From NCBI GenBank assembly GCA_949284415.1, contig CASDVM010000008.1, positions 1 through 64,000 on the forward strand: DNA of 64,000 bases, written 5' to 3'. How positions within the stretch are numbered: the first letter of the stretch is position 1; every line of letters begins with the position of its first letter. Positions 33,784 through 43,063 of this stretch are shown here, in pieces. The DNA is from an uncultured bacterium. GTDB lineage: Bacteria; Cyanobacteriota; Vampirovibrionia; Gastranaerophilales; Gastranaerophilaceae. Below the pieces are notes generated by a model that saw only the letters and a program-made list of their open reading frames with translations, was not told where the DNA came from and made no database searches. A program made the position numbers and the translations under genes.

Positions 33784-34827
33784 ATGGATACACGTAAGAA
33801 AGCGGTTGTTGCATTGAGCGGAGGCGTTGACAGTTCGGTAACGGCACTCCTTTTGCAGCAGCAGGGGTATGAAGTAACCGGATTGACAGGCAGGATGATG
33901 AATGCATCTGATTCTGTTGTTTTCAATGCCAAACGCGTGGCTGATAAATTACAAATTAAGCATTACGTTTTTGACGCTGCTGAAAAATTTAAAGATAAGG
34001 TCATAGATTATTTTATTAATTCTTACCGGAACGGTAAAACCCCGAATCCATGTATTATGTGCAACCAATTTATTAAATGGGGTGTTCTCTTTGATTATGC
34101 AGTTAATGAATTAGGGGCAGAGGTTTTTGCAACGGGACATTATGCGGATATAAGATATATTGACGGGGTTTATAAGCTTTATCCGGCTAAAGATGAACAT
34201 AAAGATCAGCTTTATTTTCTTTATCGTTTAGGTCAAAAGCATTTATCAAAAACTGTTTTCCCTCTTCATAAATACGACAAAGAGCAGGTAAGGCAGATGG
34301 CTGTCGATTTTAATCTTCCGCCGAAAGACTCTAAAGACAGTCAGGATATCTGCTTTATTCAAAAGCCTATGACGACAAAGAAATTTCTGTCTGAAAAATT
34401 CGGCGCGCAAAAAGGGGATTTTATAGATATTCTGACAGGGAAAAAATGGGGAGAGCATCAAGGCTGTTATCAATACACGATAGGGCAGCGTAAAGGTATA
34501 GGTATTGCTGCTCCGTATCCGCTTTATGTAATAGATATTGATGTTAAAAAGAATATTGTCTATGTCGGGCGCGAAGAAGATAATTACAAAACAAACTGCA
34601 GAATTATTGATTTGAACTTAACTTACCCGTTAGAAAAATATGAATTTGATGCGTGGGTGAAAATTCGTTATAACATGCACCACAAAAAAGCTCATGTGCG
34701 GCTTTTAAATGATTTTGCCGATATCGAATTTTACGAACCGGTAAATTCTATAACCAACGGTCAGTCAGGCGTTTTATACGACCTTGAAGACAAACATCTG
34801 ATTGGCGGAGGGGTTGTTGTAAGATAA
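33784..34827 (+). CDS. mnmA: tRNA-specific 2-thiouridylase
   Basis: Thiolates U34 of tRNA-Lys, Glu and Gln. 347 aa from the ATG at 33784; the earlier ATG at 33745 lies in repeat-derived sequence. PP-loop VVALSGGVDSSVTALLL; catalytic cysteines in NPCIMCNQFIKW (C90) and KDSQDICFIQKP; ATGHYADIR and YTIGQRKGIG are also standard. No ribosome site is obvious. Single-gene unit, divergent from glmU across a repeat-rich gap. Confidence 0.95.
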   Translation: MDTRKKAVVALSGGVDSSVTALLLQQQGYEVTGLTGRMMNASDSVVFNAKRVADKLQIKHYVFDAAEKFKDKVIDYFINSYRNGKTPNPCIMCNQFIKWGVLFDYAVNELGAEVFATGHYADIRYIDGVYKLYPAKDEHKDQLYFLYRLGQKHLSKTVFPLHKYDKEQVRQMAVDFNLPPKDSKDSQDICFIQKPMTTKKFLSEKFGAQKGDFIDILTGKKWGEHQGCYQYTIGQRKGIGIAAPYPLYVIDIDVKKNIVYVGREEDNYKTNCRIIDLNLTYPLEKYEFDAWVKIRYNMHHKKAHVRLLNDFADIEFYEPVNSITNGQSGVLYDLEDKHLIGGGVVVR

Positions 34828-34906
34828 TATTTCTTAACAAAGCATAAAGGAATAGCAATTTTACAAATTTTCATTTTTTAATATTCCCGAATAAGGGTTA
34901 AATATT

Positions 34907-35527
34907 ATGAAAATAGCAAGCACAAATTCTATAAACAAAATCGGCAAAATAAACTTAAAACATACACATTCGTCAAATTTTCATAAATCTCATGATGTAG
35001 TATCATTTACAGGTATTATGGTCAGACCTGTAAAAGACAAGACTGAAATAAAAGAATTGGTTAACCTGTTTTATGATACATTTAAAAGTAATATGGCTCC
35101 CAAGTCCAAATCTTTTAAATTTTTAGAAAAAATTGAAAGATATATATGTACTTTGCCTTTTATGGCTTCAGCACAAAAGCCTTGTAATATTACTGAAATG
35201 GTTAAACTCGGAAATAAACTTACAGGCGGTTATTCTATGACGTTAAATAATGCTGATTCCACTGCACATATAGGATTTATAACTCTCGCACCGGAATTTA
35301 TGAGAACACGCACTGGTGTTAATACCTTAAAAATGATTGGGCAGCGAATTTGTCAAAATCTTGAACTTAATAATATAAAAGAGTTTACCTGGACAACAAA
35401 TTTAAACAATAAACCAATAAACCGTTTACTAAAAAGATTTAATGCTGAAAAAGTAAGGCAGTTTTGCTCTGAATGCGAGTATAAGATTTCCGTAGATAAA
35501 TTTAAATCTAAATTAGAAAATTTATAG
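34907..35527 (+). CDS. Hypothetical protein, possible GNAT acetyltransferase fold
   Basis: 206 aa. The first 35 residues are Ser/Asn/Lys/His-rich and end in VVSFTGIMV; then a globular part. Residues 120-200 (AHIGFITLAPEFMRTRTGVNTLKMIGQRICQNLELNNIKEF then NNKPINRLLKRFNAEKVRQF) look like the beta4-alpha3-beta5 core of GNAT enzymes, with a weakened acetyl-CoA loop. The SFTG near the N-terminus resembles AFKG in the protein at 44337. Identification by pattern only. Single gene between mnmA and hydG. Confidence 0.6.
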   Translation: MKIASTNSINKIGKINLKHTHSSNFHKSHDVVSFTGIMVRPVKDKTEIKELVNLFYDTFKSNMAPKSKSFKFLEKIERYICTLPFMASAQKPCNITEMVKLGNKLTGGYSMTLNNADSTAHIGFITLAPEFMRTRTGVNTLKMIGQRICQNLELNNIKEFTWTTNLNNKPINRLLKRFNAEKVRQFCSECEYKISVDKFKSKLENL

Positions 35528-35606
35528 CTATATTATTATTAGATAAATCTTTTCTTTACTTTTATTTTTTACGGCTGTATCATGGTTTTGCATAGGGAGG
35601 GGATAT

Positions 35607-37028
35607 ATGTACGAGCCAAAGTCAAATAATGCTGATGAATTTATTTCTCATCAAGAAATTCTTGATACATTAAAATACGCAGATGAGAATAAAAATAATA
35701 TTGAATTAATTGATAAAATTTTAGAAAAAGCAAAGCTTGGGAAAGGCTTAACTCACAGGGAAGCATCAGTTCTTCTGGCCTGTGATATTAAAGAAAAGAA
35801 TGAAGAAATCTTTTCGCTTGCAAAAAAGATTAAGCAGGATTATTACGGAAACCGAATTGTGCTTTTTGCTCCTCTTTATTTATCAAATTATTGCGTGAAC
35901 GGATGTGTATACTGCCCTTATCACGCAAAAAATAAACATATTCCGCGCAGAAAGCTAACGCAGGAAGAGATTAAAAATGAAGTAATTGCGCTTCAGGATA
36001 TGGGACATAAACGACTTGCTATAGAAGCGGGAGAAGATCCTGTTAATAACCCTCTTGAATATATTCTGGAATCCATAAAGACAATTTACGGGATTAAACA
36101 CAAAAACGGCTCAATAAGGCGTGTAAATGTTAATATTGCGGCTACTACCGTTGAAAATTACAGAAAACTCCACGAAGCAGGCATTGGCACTTATATCCTG
36201 TTTCAGGAGACTTATAACAAAGAAAGCTATGAAAAGCTCCACCCGACAGGGCCGAAACACAATTATAAATACCACACGGAAGCTATGGACAGAGCAATGC
36301 AGGGCGGTATTGACGATGTAGGTCTCGGAGTTCTTTTCGGACTGGAATCTTACAGGTATGAGTTTGCGGGGCTTTTAATGCATGCAGAGCATTTAGAGGC
36401 TGTGTTTGGAGTAGGACCGCATACTATCAGTGTCCCGAGAATCAGAAGAGCTGATGATATCGACCCTGAAACTTTTGATAACGGGATTGATGATGATACG
36501 TTTGCAAAAATTGTCGCCTGCATAAGAATTGCAGTGCCGTATACAGGCATGATTGTTTCTACCAGAGAAACTGCCGAATGCAGAAAACGTGTATTGGAAC
36601 TTGGAATTTCTCAAATTTCAGGCGGTTCAAAAACAAGTGTCGGCGGATATTTCAACCCTATGCCCGAAAAAGATGATTCCGCACAGTTTGATGTTTCCGA
36701 CAGACGCCCGCTAGATGAAGTTATCAATTGGCTTATGGAACTGGGGTATCTCCCGAGCTTCTGTACTGCCTGCTACAGAAACGGCAGAACAGGCGACAGA
36801 TTTATGGAAATATGCAAAGAAAAACAAATTCATAACTTCTGCCACCCGAATGCTATTTTAACTTTGAAAGAATATTTAGAAGATTATGCATCAGAAGATA
36901 CCAAGCGTGTAGGAGAAGCTTTAATAGAAAAAGAAGTAAAAATTCTTGAATGCCCGCAGTGTGTAAAATCGAAAGTGGCGGAAGATTTGCAAAAAATTGA
37001 AGCCGGCGGCCGCGATTATAACTTCTAG
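35607..37028 (+). CDS. hydG: [FeFe] hydrogenase H-cluster radical SAM maturase
   Basis: Radical SAM tyrosine lyase that makes the CO and CN ligands of the [FeFe]-hydrogenase H-cluster. 473 aa, usual length. The SAM cluster motif is C96-VNG-C100-VY-C103 in LYLSNYCVNGCVYCPYHAKN; the C-terminal dangler-cluster ligands are in FCTACYRNGRTGDRFM and HNFCHPNA. The last two motifs separate HydG from ThiH. Start after GGGAGGGG. hydE, hydF and the hydrogenase are not in the window. It implies H2-evolving or H2-using anaerobic metabolism. Confidence 0.93.
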   Translation: MYEPKSNNADEFISHQEILDTLKYADENKNNIELIDKILEKAKLGKGLTHREASVLLACDIKEKNEEIFSLAKKIKQDYYGNRIVLFAPLYLSNYCVNGCVYCPYHAKNKHIPRRKLTQEEIKNEVIALQDMGHKRLAIEAGEDPVNNPLEYILESIKTIYGIKHKNGSIRRVNVNIAATTVENYRKLHEAGIGTYILFQETYNKESYEKLHPTGPKHNYKYHTEAMDRAMQGGIDDVGLGVLFGLESYRYEFAGLLMHAEHLEAVFGVGPHTISVPRIRRADDIDPETFDNGIDDDTFAKIVACIRIAVPYTGMIVSTRETAECRKRVLELGISQISGGSKTSVGGYFNPMPEKDDSAQFDVSDRRPLDEVINWLMELGYLPSFCTACYRNGRTGDRFMEICKEKQIHNFCHPNAILTLKEYLEDYASEDTKRVGEALIEKEVKILECPQCVKSKVAEDLQKIEAGGRDYNF

Positions 37029-37060
37029 TCTTTTCTTTACTCTAAAAATAACTAAAAATC

Positions 37061-37210
37061 GTCATCCTGAATTTATTTTAAGATTTTAAAAATTTTGAGA
37101 GAGCCTGTCTTTATGAATTGCAGCATCTCTATACAGAACAGATCCCGAAACAAGTTCGGGATGACAAACACTCCTCAACATGTAGGGCGGGTTAAGTTAA
37201 GCGTTCCCGC
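37061..37210. repeat. Palindromic repeats between hydG and argS
   Basis: The 341-base gap holds a decayed copy GTCATCCTGAATTTATTTTA (37061), a perfect one ATCCCGAAACAAGTTCGGGA (37142-37161) followed by TGACA, and AGGGCGGGTTAAGTTAAGCG (37183-37202) of the second family. ATATAAGTCC follows near 37300. No gene is seen here. Confidence 0.8.
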
Positions 37211-37369
37211 AAGTATTTTTTTATCGGCCGAAATTTTTCAGTTTGCAGAGCTTCAGAATGATCTAATACACCTCAGATGTTATTTAGTTAAACTAAGATA
37301 TAAGTCCACTTTACAATATCTTTGAATAAAAAATTGTTTGTGATATTATGTAGTCTGCAGGAGAGAATT

Positions 37370-39112
37370 ATGATAAAAGATTATTTTATAAATGAGATTG
37401 AAAATGCTGTGGAAAAGGCTGTTAATGCCGCTGAACTCGGTTCAATGACGGAATACAAGAGGGGAACTCTGGTTCCTGAACGTCCGAAAAATGTTGATTT
37501 TGGGGATTATGCGGTTAATGTTTCTTCTCTTGCAAGGTTTGCAAAAATTGCTCCGCCTCAGATTGCAAATAACGTTTTGAAATATATTAATACGGATGAT
37601 AATGAATATACCGTAATCGGCGGGTTTATAAATTTTAAAGCAGGTAAAAAAATATTATCAAATCTTGTTGAAGAAATTTTCAAACAAAAAAAAGAATTCG
37701 GAAAGCCTGTAAATGTAAAAACCGAAAAAATTATTCTGGAATATGTATCTGCAAACCCGACAGGTCCTTTTCATATAGGGCACGGGCGCTGGGCTGCCAT
37801 GGGCTCAGTTCTTGCTAATCTTTTGAAATTCTACGGTCATGATGTTTATCAGGAATTTTATATAAATGACGCAGGTTCACAAATTCAAAAACTGGGCAAT
37901 TCTCTTGCAATCAGAATTCGTCAGGAACTCGGCGAAGATATAGATTTCCCTTCCGATGAAATTGAAAGAAAAAATTATTATCCCGGAGATTATTTAATAC
38001 CTGTTGCAAAAGACTTTATTGCATGTAACAAAGAGATTCTGAAACAAGTTCGTAATGACGTCAGTCTTATACCCCTTGATACTCTTTGCGGCTTCGCAAA
38101 AGATTATGAAGAAAAGGTGCAGCGTGAACTGTTAGACAGGTTTAAAGTTCATTTTGATAATTTTTATTCCGAATTGACTTTGCATAAATCAGGAAAAGTC
38201 GATGAATGTGTTAATAAATTAAAGGCAAGCGGAAAAATTTATGAAAAAGACGGTGCTGACTGGTTCAAATCTTCAGATTACGGTGATGATCAGGACAGAG
38301 TAATTAAAAAAGCTGACGGCTCAAATACTTATTTAACAGCAGATATTGCATACCATATTGATAAACTTGAGCGCGGATTTGACAGGATGATTAATATATG
38401 GGGAGCTGACCATCACGGTTATGTAGCACGCGTAAAGGCATCAATTGAAGCTTTAGGGTATGATCCTGATAAACTTGAAGTCCTTTTAGGCCAGCTTGTT
38501 AATCTTGTAATAGACGGTAATGAAGTCAGGATGGGCAAGCGTAAAAATATGGTTACACTTGAAGATTTGATTGATGAAGTCGGTGTTGATGCTACACGTT
38601 TCTGGATGTCAATGAGAAATATTGATACAACTCTTGATTTTGATATTGAACTTGCCAAGAAAAATTCTGATGAAAATCCAGTATTTTATGTACAGTATGC
38701 TCATGCAAGAGCCTGCTCTATTTTGAGAAACGTTATTGCAGAAAAAATTAATACGGAAACAGGGTGGAAATCTCCTGCACCGATGAGTGAAAATGAATTA
38801 AAAGAACTTATCAGCGGTTTTAAATCTGAAACGGTTCTGCCAGCAATAGATACCGCAAGACAGCTTGTATTAAAACTTGAAGAATATAAATCAGTTATTA
38901 AAAATTCTGCAGAATCCCGTCAGGTTTATACTATTTGCCGATATGTTCAGGAACTGGCATCGGAATTTCATTCTTTCTACAACGCAAACCGTGTAATATC
39001 CGATGATAAAGAGATGATGAAGGCAAGAATTTCTCTTGTCTGGTGTGTAAAAACAGTTCTTCGCAATGCTTTGGAAGACATTCTTGCTGTTTCGGCTCCG
39101 GAAAGAATGTAA
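37370..39112 (+). CDS. argS: Arginyl-tRNA synthetase
   Basis: Class I aminoacyl-tRNA synthetase charging tRNA-Arg; 580 aa. ATG at 37370 with CAGGAGAG before it. ANPTGPFHIGHGRWAAMGSVLANLL holds the HIGH motif; the KMSKS-like loop is RMGKRKNMVTLEDL; the C-terminal DALR anticodon-binding domain begins near YVQYAHARACSILRN. Residues about 222-231 (EILKQVRNDV) come from an inserted palindromic repeat (separate entry), in a region that varies between ArgS proteins. The enzyme is essential, so it must still work. Confidence 0.96.
   Translation: MIKDYFINEIENAVEKAVNAAELGSMTEYKRGTLVPERPKNVDFGDYAVNVSSLARFAKIAPPQIANNVLKYINTDDNEYTVIGGFINFKAGKKILSNLVEEIFKQKKEFGKPVNVKTEKIILEYVSANPTGPFHIGHGRWAAMGSVLANLLKFYGHDVYQEFYINDAGSQIQKLGNSLAIRIRQELGEDIDFPSDEIERKNYYPGDYLIPVAKDFIACNKEILKQVRNDVSLIPLDTLCGFAKDYEEKVQRELLDRFKVHFDNFYSELTLHKSGKVDECVNKLKASGKIYEKDGADWFKSSDYGDDQDRVIKKADGSNTYLTADIAYHIDKLERGFDRMINIWGADHHGYVARVKASIEALGYDPDKLEVLLGQLVNLVIDGNEVRMGKRKNMVTLEDLIDEVGVDATRFWMSMRNIDTTLDFDIELAKKNSDENPVFYVQYAHARACSILRNVIAEKINTETGWKSPAPMSENELKELISGFKSETVLPAIDTARQLVLKLEEYKSVIKNSAESRQVYTICRYVQELASEFHSFYNANRVISDDKEMMKARISLVWCVKTVLRNALEDILAVSAPERM
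38033..38060 (-). repeat. Dispersed palindromic repeat inside argS, in frame
   Basis: GAGATTCTGAAACAAGTTCG followed by TAATGACG is a copy of the intergenic repeat in the reverse orientation to the copy in prmA. Compare ATTCTGAAACAAGTTCAGAA at 29019-29038. It has two or three changes in its right arm. It is translated as EILKQVRNDV. Confidence 0.85.
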
Positions 39113-39493
39113 TCAGACTAAAAATTCCTGAATTTTATCGTAGAATAAACTCCTGATATATTCTAAAGCTGTATCAGGTTTTAAAAGACTTTTTTTATTA
39201 CTGTTTGAAAAGTTTTTGATTTCTCCGAAACGGTTTTTTAATATTTTTACAGTGCCTTCAGGCAATCTGTATACTTCAAACCTGTCTCCGTTTGGAAATA
39301 TTTTTGATGAAAATTCGGATATTGTTTTATTGTCAAGCATTATTTTTTGCGTTTCAATATCAGGATTATAAGATATGCCTTTGCTCTTAGCAAAGTATCT
39401 TTCATTTATCATTCTCATACCTTTTGTGCGTGTTGAGGTAAATTCGGATATGTTTTTAATTAATTTTTCAGCTTTATTAATTCCTATTGGCAT
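39113..39493 (-). CDS. Small hypothetical protein
   Basis: 126 aa, not recognised. Basic N-terminal half (KAEKLIKNISEFTSTRTKGMRMINERYFAKSKG) and a mixed C-terminal half ending in helical EYIRSLFYDKIQEFL. No membrane segment or signal peptide. AGGAGA seven bases before the ATG supports it as a real gene. Its stop abuts the stop of argS, in a convergent arrangement. Function unknown. Confidence 0.7.
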   Translation of the reverse strand: MPIGINKAEKLIKNISEFTSTRTKGMRMINERYFAKSKGISYNPDIETQKIMLDNKTISEFSSKIFPNGDRFEVYRLPEGTVKILKNRFGEIKNFSNSNKKSLLKPDTALEYIRSLFYDKIQEFLV

Positions 39494-39552
39494 GATTTTC
39501 TCCTGTAATTTGTCTAAATCTTATGAATAAAAATATTTGCCATAATTGTAAT

Positions 39553-40530
39553 TTATGTGTTTACAAATCTTAATGAATCAAGCAGGCTTATTATATTTTT
39601 GTAATTATCTTCTGTAACAAGCTGTGTTCTAAGTATTTTTGCATTTTTAAATCCTGCAAGATAATGAGGGTAAAATTTGCGCATAAATTTAATTGCAACA
39701 TTTTCTCCACGGAGTTTAATCTCTTCATTCAAATGTTGTTTAAGAATTTCAATTCGTTCTTCAAGAGGCGGAACTGTTAGTTTTTCTCCTGTTTCTAAGT
39801 AGTGTTCTATACGCCCTATAAGTGTCGGATCTCCCATTGAAGCTCTTCCTATTGCTATTCCATCTGCTTTTGAAACCTCAAGACATTCAACCGCATCCTC
39901 AATTGAGGTGATATCTCCGTTTGCAAATACGGGAACATCCACATTTTCTTTTAATATTTTTATTTTCGGCCAGTCGGCGTGTCCTGAATACATTTGAGAA
40001 CGCGTGCGGGCGTGTATTGTTATAAATTGTGCGCCTGCTTCCTGCATTTTTTGCCCGAATTCAACGTAATTCATATCATCTGCAGTATAGCCAAGACGAA
40101 ATTTTACACTTACAGGCTTATCGGTACCGTCTTTTACCGCTTTAACAAGATCTGATGCAAGTTTGGGATTTCGCATTAGGGCAGCGCCATCCTGCCCGCC
40201 TACAACCTTTTTTACAGGGCAGCCCATATTTATATCAATCATATCCGCAAATTGCGTTAAAAATTCGGATGCCTTGCGCATAAGTTCAGGTTTATGCCCG
40301 CTTATCTGATATGAAATCGGTGAATGGTTATTATCCCTTTTGAGTATTTCAGTTCCTCCACGGCCGTTAAGAGTTTGGGCAAGATATTCGGAACTTATCA
40401 TTTCAGTTGTCAAAAGTGCGTTTTTTGAATATTTTCTGACAAGACTCCTCAAAACATAATCTGTTATGCCTGCCATAGGAGCAAGTGATACACGGCTTGT
40501 AATTAACGGGTAAACTCTGTTATTTTGCAT
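39553..40530 (-). CDS. dusB: tRNA-dihydrouridine synthase
   Basis: FMN enzyme reducing uridine in the tRNA D loop. 325 aa. SLAPMAGITDYVLRSLVRKY starts the TIM barrel; DINMGCPVKKVVGGQDGAALMRNP holds the catalytic Cys; VKFRLGYTADDMNY, HARTRSQMYSGHADW and FANGDITSIEDA bind FMN and substrate. Closest to the DusB branch by the LAPMAGITD and GCPVKKV forms. Its start overlaps the end of the upstream TPR gene by 11 bases, so translation is coupled. Confidence 0.94.
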   Translation of the reverse strand: MQNNRVYPLITSRVSLAPMAGITDYVLRSLVRKYSKNALLTTEMISSEYLAQTLNGRGGTEILKRDNNHSPISYQISGHKPELMRKASEFLTQFADMIDINMGCPVKKVVGGQDGAALMRNPKLASDLVKAVKDGTDKPVSVKFRLGYTADDMNYVEFGQKMQEAGAQFITIHARTRSQMYSGHADWPKIKILKENVDVPVFANGDITSIEDAVECLEVSKADGIAIGRASMGDPTLIGRIEHYLETGEKLTVPPLEERIEILKQHLNEEIKLRGENVAIKFMRKFYPHYLAGFKNAKILRTQLVTEDNYKNIISLLDSLRFVNT

Positions 40531-42637
40531 ACGGCTCCAGTTCGGTTATCCTGTTTTTTGCATATTTGAGGTAGTCATCGTCTTCACCGTAAGCCATTGT
40601 GAATGATTTATAATATGATATTGCATTTTTGTATTGTTCAAGCATATCGTAGTCAACGCCTATAAGGTAATTTATAATTGTTAAATCCGGATTTGAAGCT
40701 ATTGCTTTTTTGTAATCCGCGATTGCTTCATTATATTTTTTTTGCGTATCGTAAATCATTCCTCTGTAATATAGTGCATAAGCATCATTTGGTTCTGAGG
40801 CAATAATTTTATTAAGTATTGCAAGGCTTTCCATGTATTGACCAGCATCAAACATTGAAATAGCTTTTTCCAGCTCTTCTGATGCGATTTGTGCGTCAAG
40901 GCTTTCCAGTAATTCTTTTGCTTCTTTATTGCCGGCATTTAGTGTAACTGCTTTTTGCGCATATATTTTAGCATTTGCACTGTCGCCTTTTTCAGAATAT
41001 AAAGCTGCAATATAATAGGCTATATCAGAATTTTTAGGTGCAAGATTAAAGGCCTGTTTATAGTATTCAATTGCATTATCATTGTCGCCCATATTTTGAT
41101 ATGAAGAAGCAATACCGAGCATTGTATCAGATGTTGCCGGTTTGATTTTAAGGTATTCATTTATTGCATTCTGATAATCTTTATTATTATAGTAATTCGC
41201 AGCTGTTTCCAGTTTTTCATCAGTTGACTGAGCGTTTATTGATTTTATTGCATCAGATACCTGCGCGTTGTTAGGAAATTTGGTATTAGCCGTATTCAGT
41301 GTTGCAAGCGCTGCGTCATAATTTTTCTCCTGTCCCTGTGCTATTGCAAGATTTACATAGGCTTCAGAATTAGACGGCGTAAGCTTTATAACTTCGTTAT
41401 AAATTGTTATGGCATCTGCTAATTTGTTTTGCTTATGCAGATCAAGCGCATAGTTATAAAGCATATTACCTGCATTATCAGGATTGTTTTTCTTTATATA
41501 ATCAACAAATTGTGCTGTAGTCATTGTGTCTTTTACCATATTCAGCATTTCAGTTTGTGCAATTTCATTATTTGGATCTTTTGCAAGAACTTTTTTGTAT
41601 TGCTCAAGTGCTCCTTTGCTATCTCCCATTGCCGCAAGTGATTGTGCTTTATAAAGATTTGCCTGTATATTGTCAGGATAAATGATTAATACTGAATCAT
41701 AAGCGGTTATTGCTGTTTTATAATCGCCTTTCTGCTGGTATAAGGTTCCTACATTCAGTCTTGTATTTACATTTGAAGGATCCAGATATTCGGCTTTAGA
41801 ATAATACCTTAGAGCTTCATCAAAGTTGCCCTCTTTTTGCATAATTGCGCCTAAATTTGCGGTTACTGCAGGATCGTTCGGCGATTCTTCAAGCTTCCTT
41901 TTGTAGATTCGCTCTAAAGAGTACAAAACGTCCTTATTATCTGTATTTTTTGAAAGGATAAAGTTGTATTGTTCAACGGCTTCATCTTCCTGCTGCAATT
42001 TATCAAGCATTTTTGCATAAGAGAGCCTGAGTGCAATATCATTTGGCGCTGCAGAAACTGCTTTTTTATAGTATTCTGCGGACTTTGTATCGTTCCCCAG
42101 AAGTTTCATAATATCGCCGGTTTGTTCAAAGCTGTCTTTTATAAAGCTTGTATCTCCAAGAGCCTGATTGAATTCATAGCCTGCTGCGGCAAAATTCCCT
42201 TCAGCTCTTAATTGTTTTGCCGTATTAAATCTGTTTTGTGCAGAGGTATCAAATTTTATTTCATTAAGACACTGATTTAGATTAGATGTTACCTGCACTA
42301 TAGCTTGAGATGAGTTTTTTACCTGATTGGCATTCGGGTAATATACAAGATAGAAAAGCGCTGCACGGTAATCATCTGCTGCTTTTGCGTAATCTTTATC
42401 AGTATTTGCATAGTAAGTGCCGCGCGCAATATATGAATTAATCAGGCCAATTCTTGCGGAATTGTCAAGATAATTTATACGCAGTGCACTTTTAAATTCC
42501 GTTATAGCGCCAGAATACTGATAATTAGACAGATACTGCTGGCCTAAATCAAAATGTTCTTTAAATCCCGCAAAACACGGTGTAACGGTTATAAAACTTA
42601 TAGTTAGAGCACACATTAATTTTACAAAATTTTTCAT
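40520..42637 (-). CDS. Large exported TPR protein
   Basis: 705 aa. Signal peptide MKNFVKLMCALTISFITVTPCFA with a CFA cleavage site, then at least fifteen tetratricopeptide repeats in two blocks separated by an Ala/Asn-rich linker (AMGDSKGALEQYKKVLAKDP and AIEYYKQAFNLAPKNSDIAY are typical units). No catalytic domain, so probably a periplasmic scaffold for envelope or pilus assembly. Overlaps dusB. It is the largest of three TPR proteins in this window. Confidence 0.85.
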   Translation of the reverse strand: MKNFVKLMCALTISFITVTPCFAGFKEHFDLGQQYLSNYQYSGAITEFKSALRINYLDNSARIGLINSYIARGTYYANTDKDYAKAADDYRAALFYLVYYPNANQVKNSSQAIVQVTSNLNQCLNEIKFDTSAQNRFNTAKQLRAEGNFAAAGYEFNQALGDTSFIKDSFEQTGDIMKLLGNDTKSAEYYKKAVSAAPNDIALRLSYAKMLDKLQQEDEAVEQYNFILSKNTDNKDVLYSLERIYKRKLEESPNDPAVTANLGAIMQKEGNFDEALRYYSKAEYLDPSNVNTRLNVGTLYQQKGDYKTAITAYDSVLIIYPDNIQANLYKAQSLAAMGDSKGALEQYKKVLAKDPNNEIAQTEMLNMVKDTMTTAQFVDYIKKNNPDNAGNMLYNYALDLHKQNKLADAITIYNEVIKLTPSNSEAYVNLAIAQGQEKNYDAALATLNTANTKFPNNAQVSDAIKSINAQSTDEKLETAANYYNNKDYQNAINEYLKIKPATSDTMLGIASSYQNMGDNDNAIEYYKQAFNLAPKNSDIAYYIAALYSEKGDSANAKIYAQKAVTLNAGNKEAKELLESLDAQIASEELEKAISMFDAGQYMESLAILNKIIASEPNDAYALYYRGMIYDTQKKYNEAIADYKKAIASNPDLTIINYLIGVDYDMLEQYKNAISYYKSFTMAYGEDDDYLKYAKNRITELEPYAK

Positions 42638-42714
42638 AAATAATCCCTCTTCACGAAAATTTTAATATAATTATTATTGCACGAACATCGACATTTTACT
42701 ATATTTTGTAACAA

Positions 42715-42748
42715 AAAAGAGCCGGCTGAAATATTAGCCGGCTCTTTA
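42715..42748 (-). terminator. Terminator of the small gene 42764-42916
   Basis: AGAGCCGGCT-(AATATTTC)-AGCCGGCTCT on the minus strand, then a T run, 16 bases after the stop codon. Strong 10-bp GC-rich stem. Confidence 0.9.
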
Positions 42749-42763
42749 AATGTTTTCACTGTG

Positions 42764-42916
42764 TCAGTCTTCAAAATCTGTTTTGGATACAAAATTCATT
42801 ACATCATCAAAAAGTATTTGTATTGGCAGAGTCATATCAAATTGTAAATATTCTCCGTTGTTCAAGTCAAGAAATACTTCCTGTGTCTGTTCTTCAGCTG
42901 TGTTCTCATTAATCAT
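42764..42916 (-). CDS. Small acidic hypothetical protein (50 aa)
   Basis: Fifty residues: MINENTAEEQTQEVFLDLNN then GEYLQFDMTLPIQILFDDVM and NFVSKTDFED. AAGGAG lies seven bases before the ATG and a strong terminator follows, giving a complete one-gene unit. No membrane part; strongly acidic. Not recognised. It is divergent from infC, and an RpaB-type HLR1 site lies 148 bases upstream of its start, so it could share that operator. Confidence 0.75.
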   Translation of the reverse strand: MINENTAEEQTQEVFLDLNNGEYLQFDMTLPIQILFDDVMNFVSKTDFED

Positions 42917-43063
42917 ACATAACTCCTTTTATTTATGTCTATTCGCGGTTGCTTTTTCTTACGGATATAATATCGGAATATTCCTTGTAAAACTTTAATA
43001 ACCTTTTTTGTGTATATTAAAAAAAAGCTTATATTACAGGCAATTGGGGAGGAAAAATTGGTA

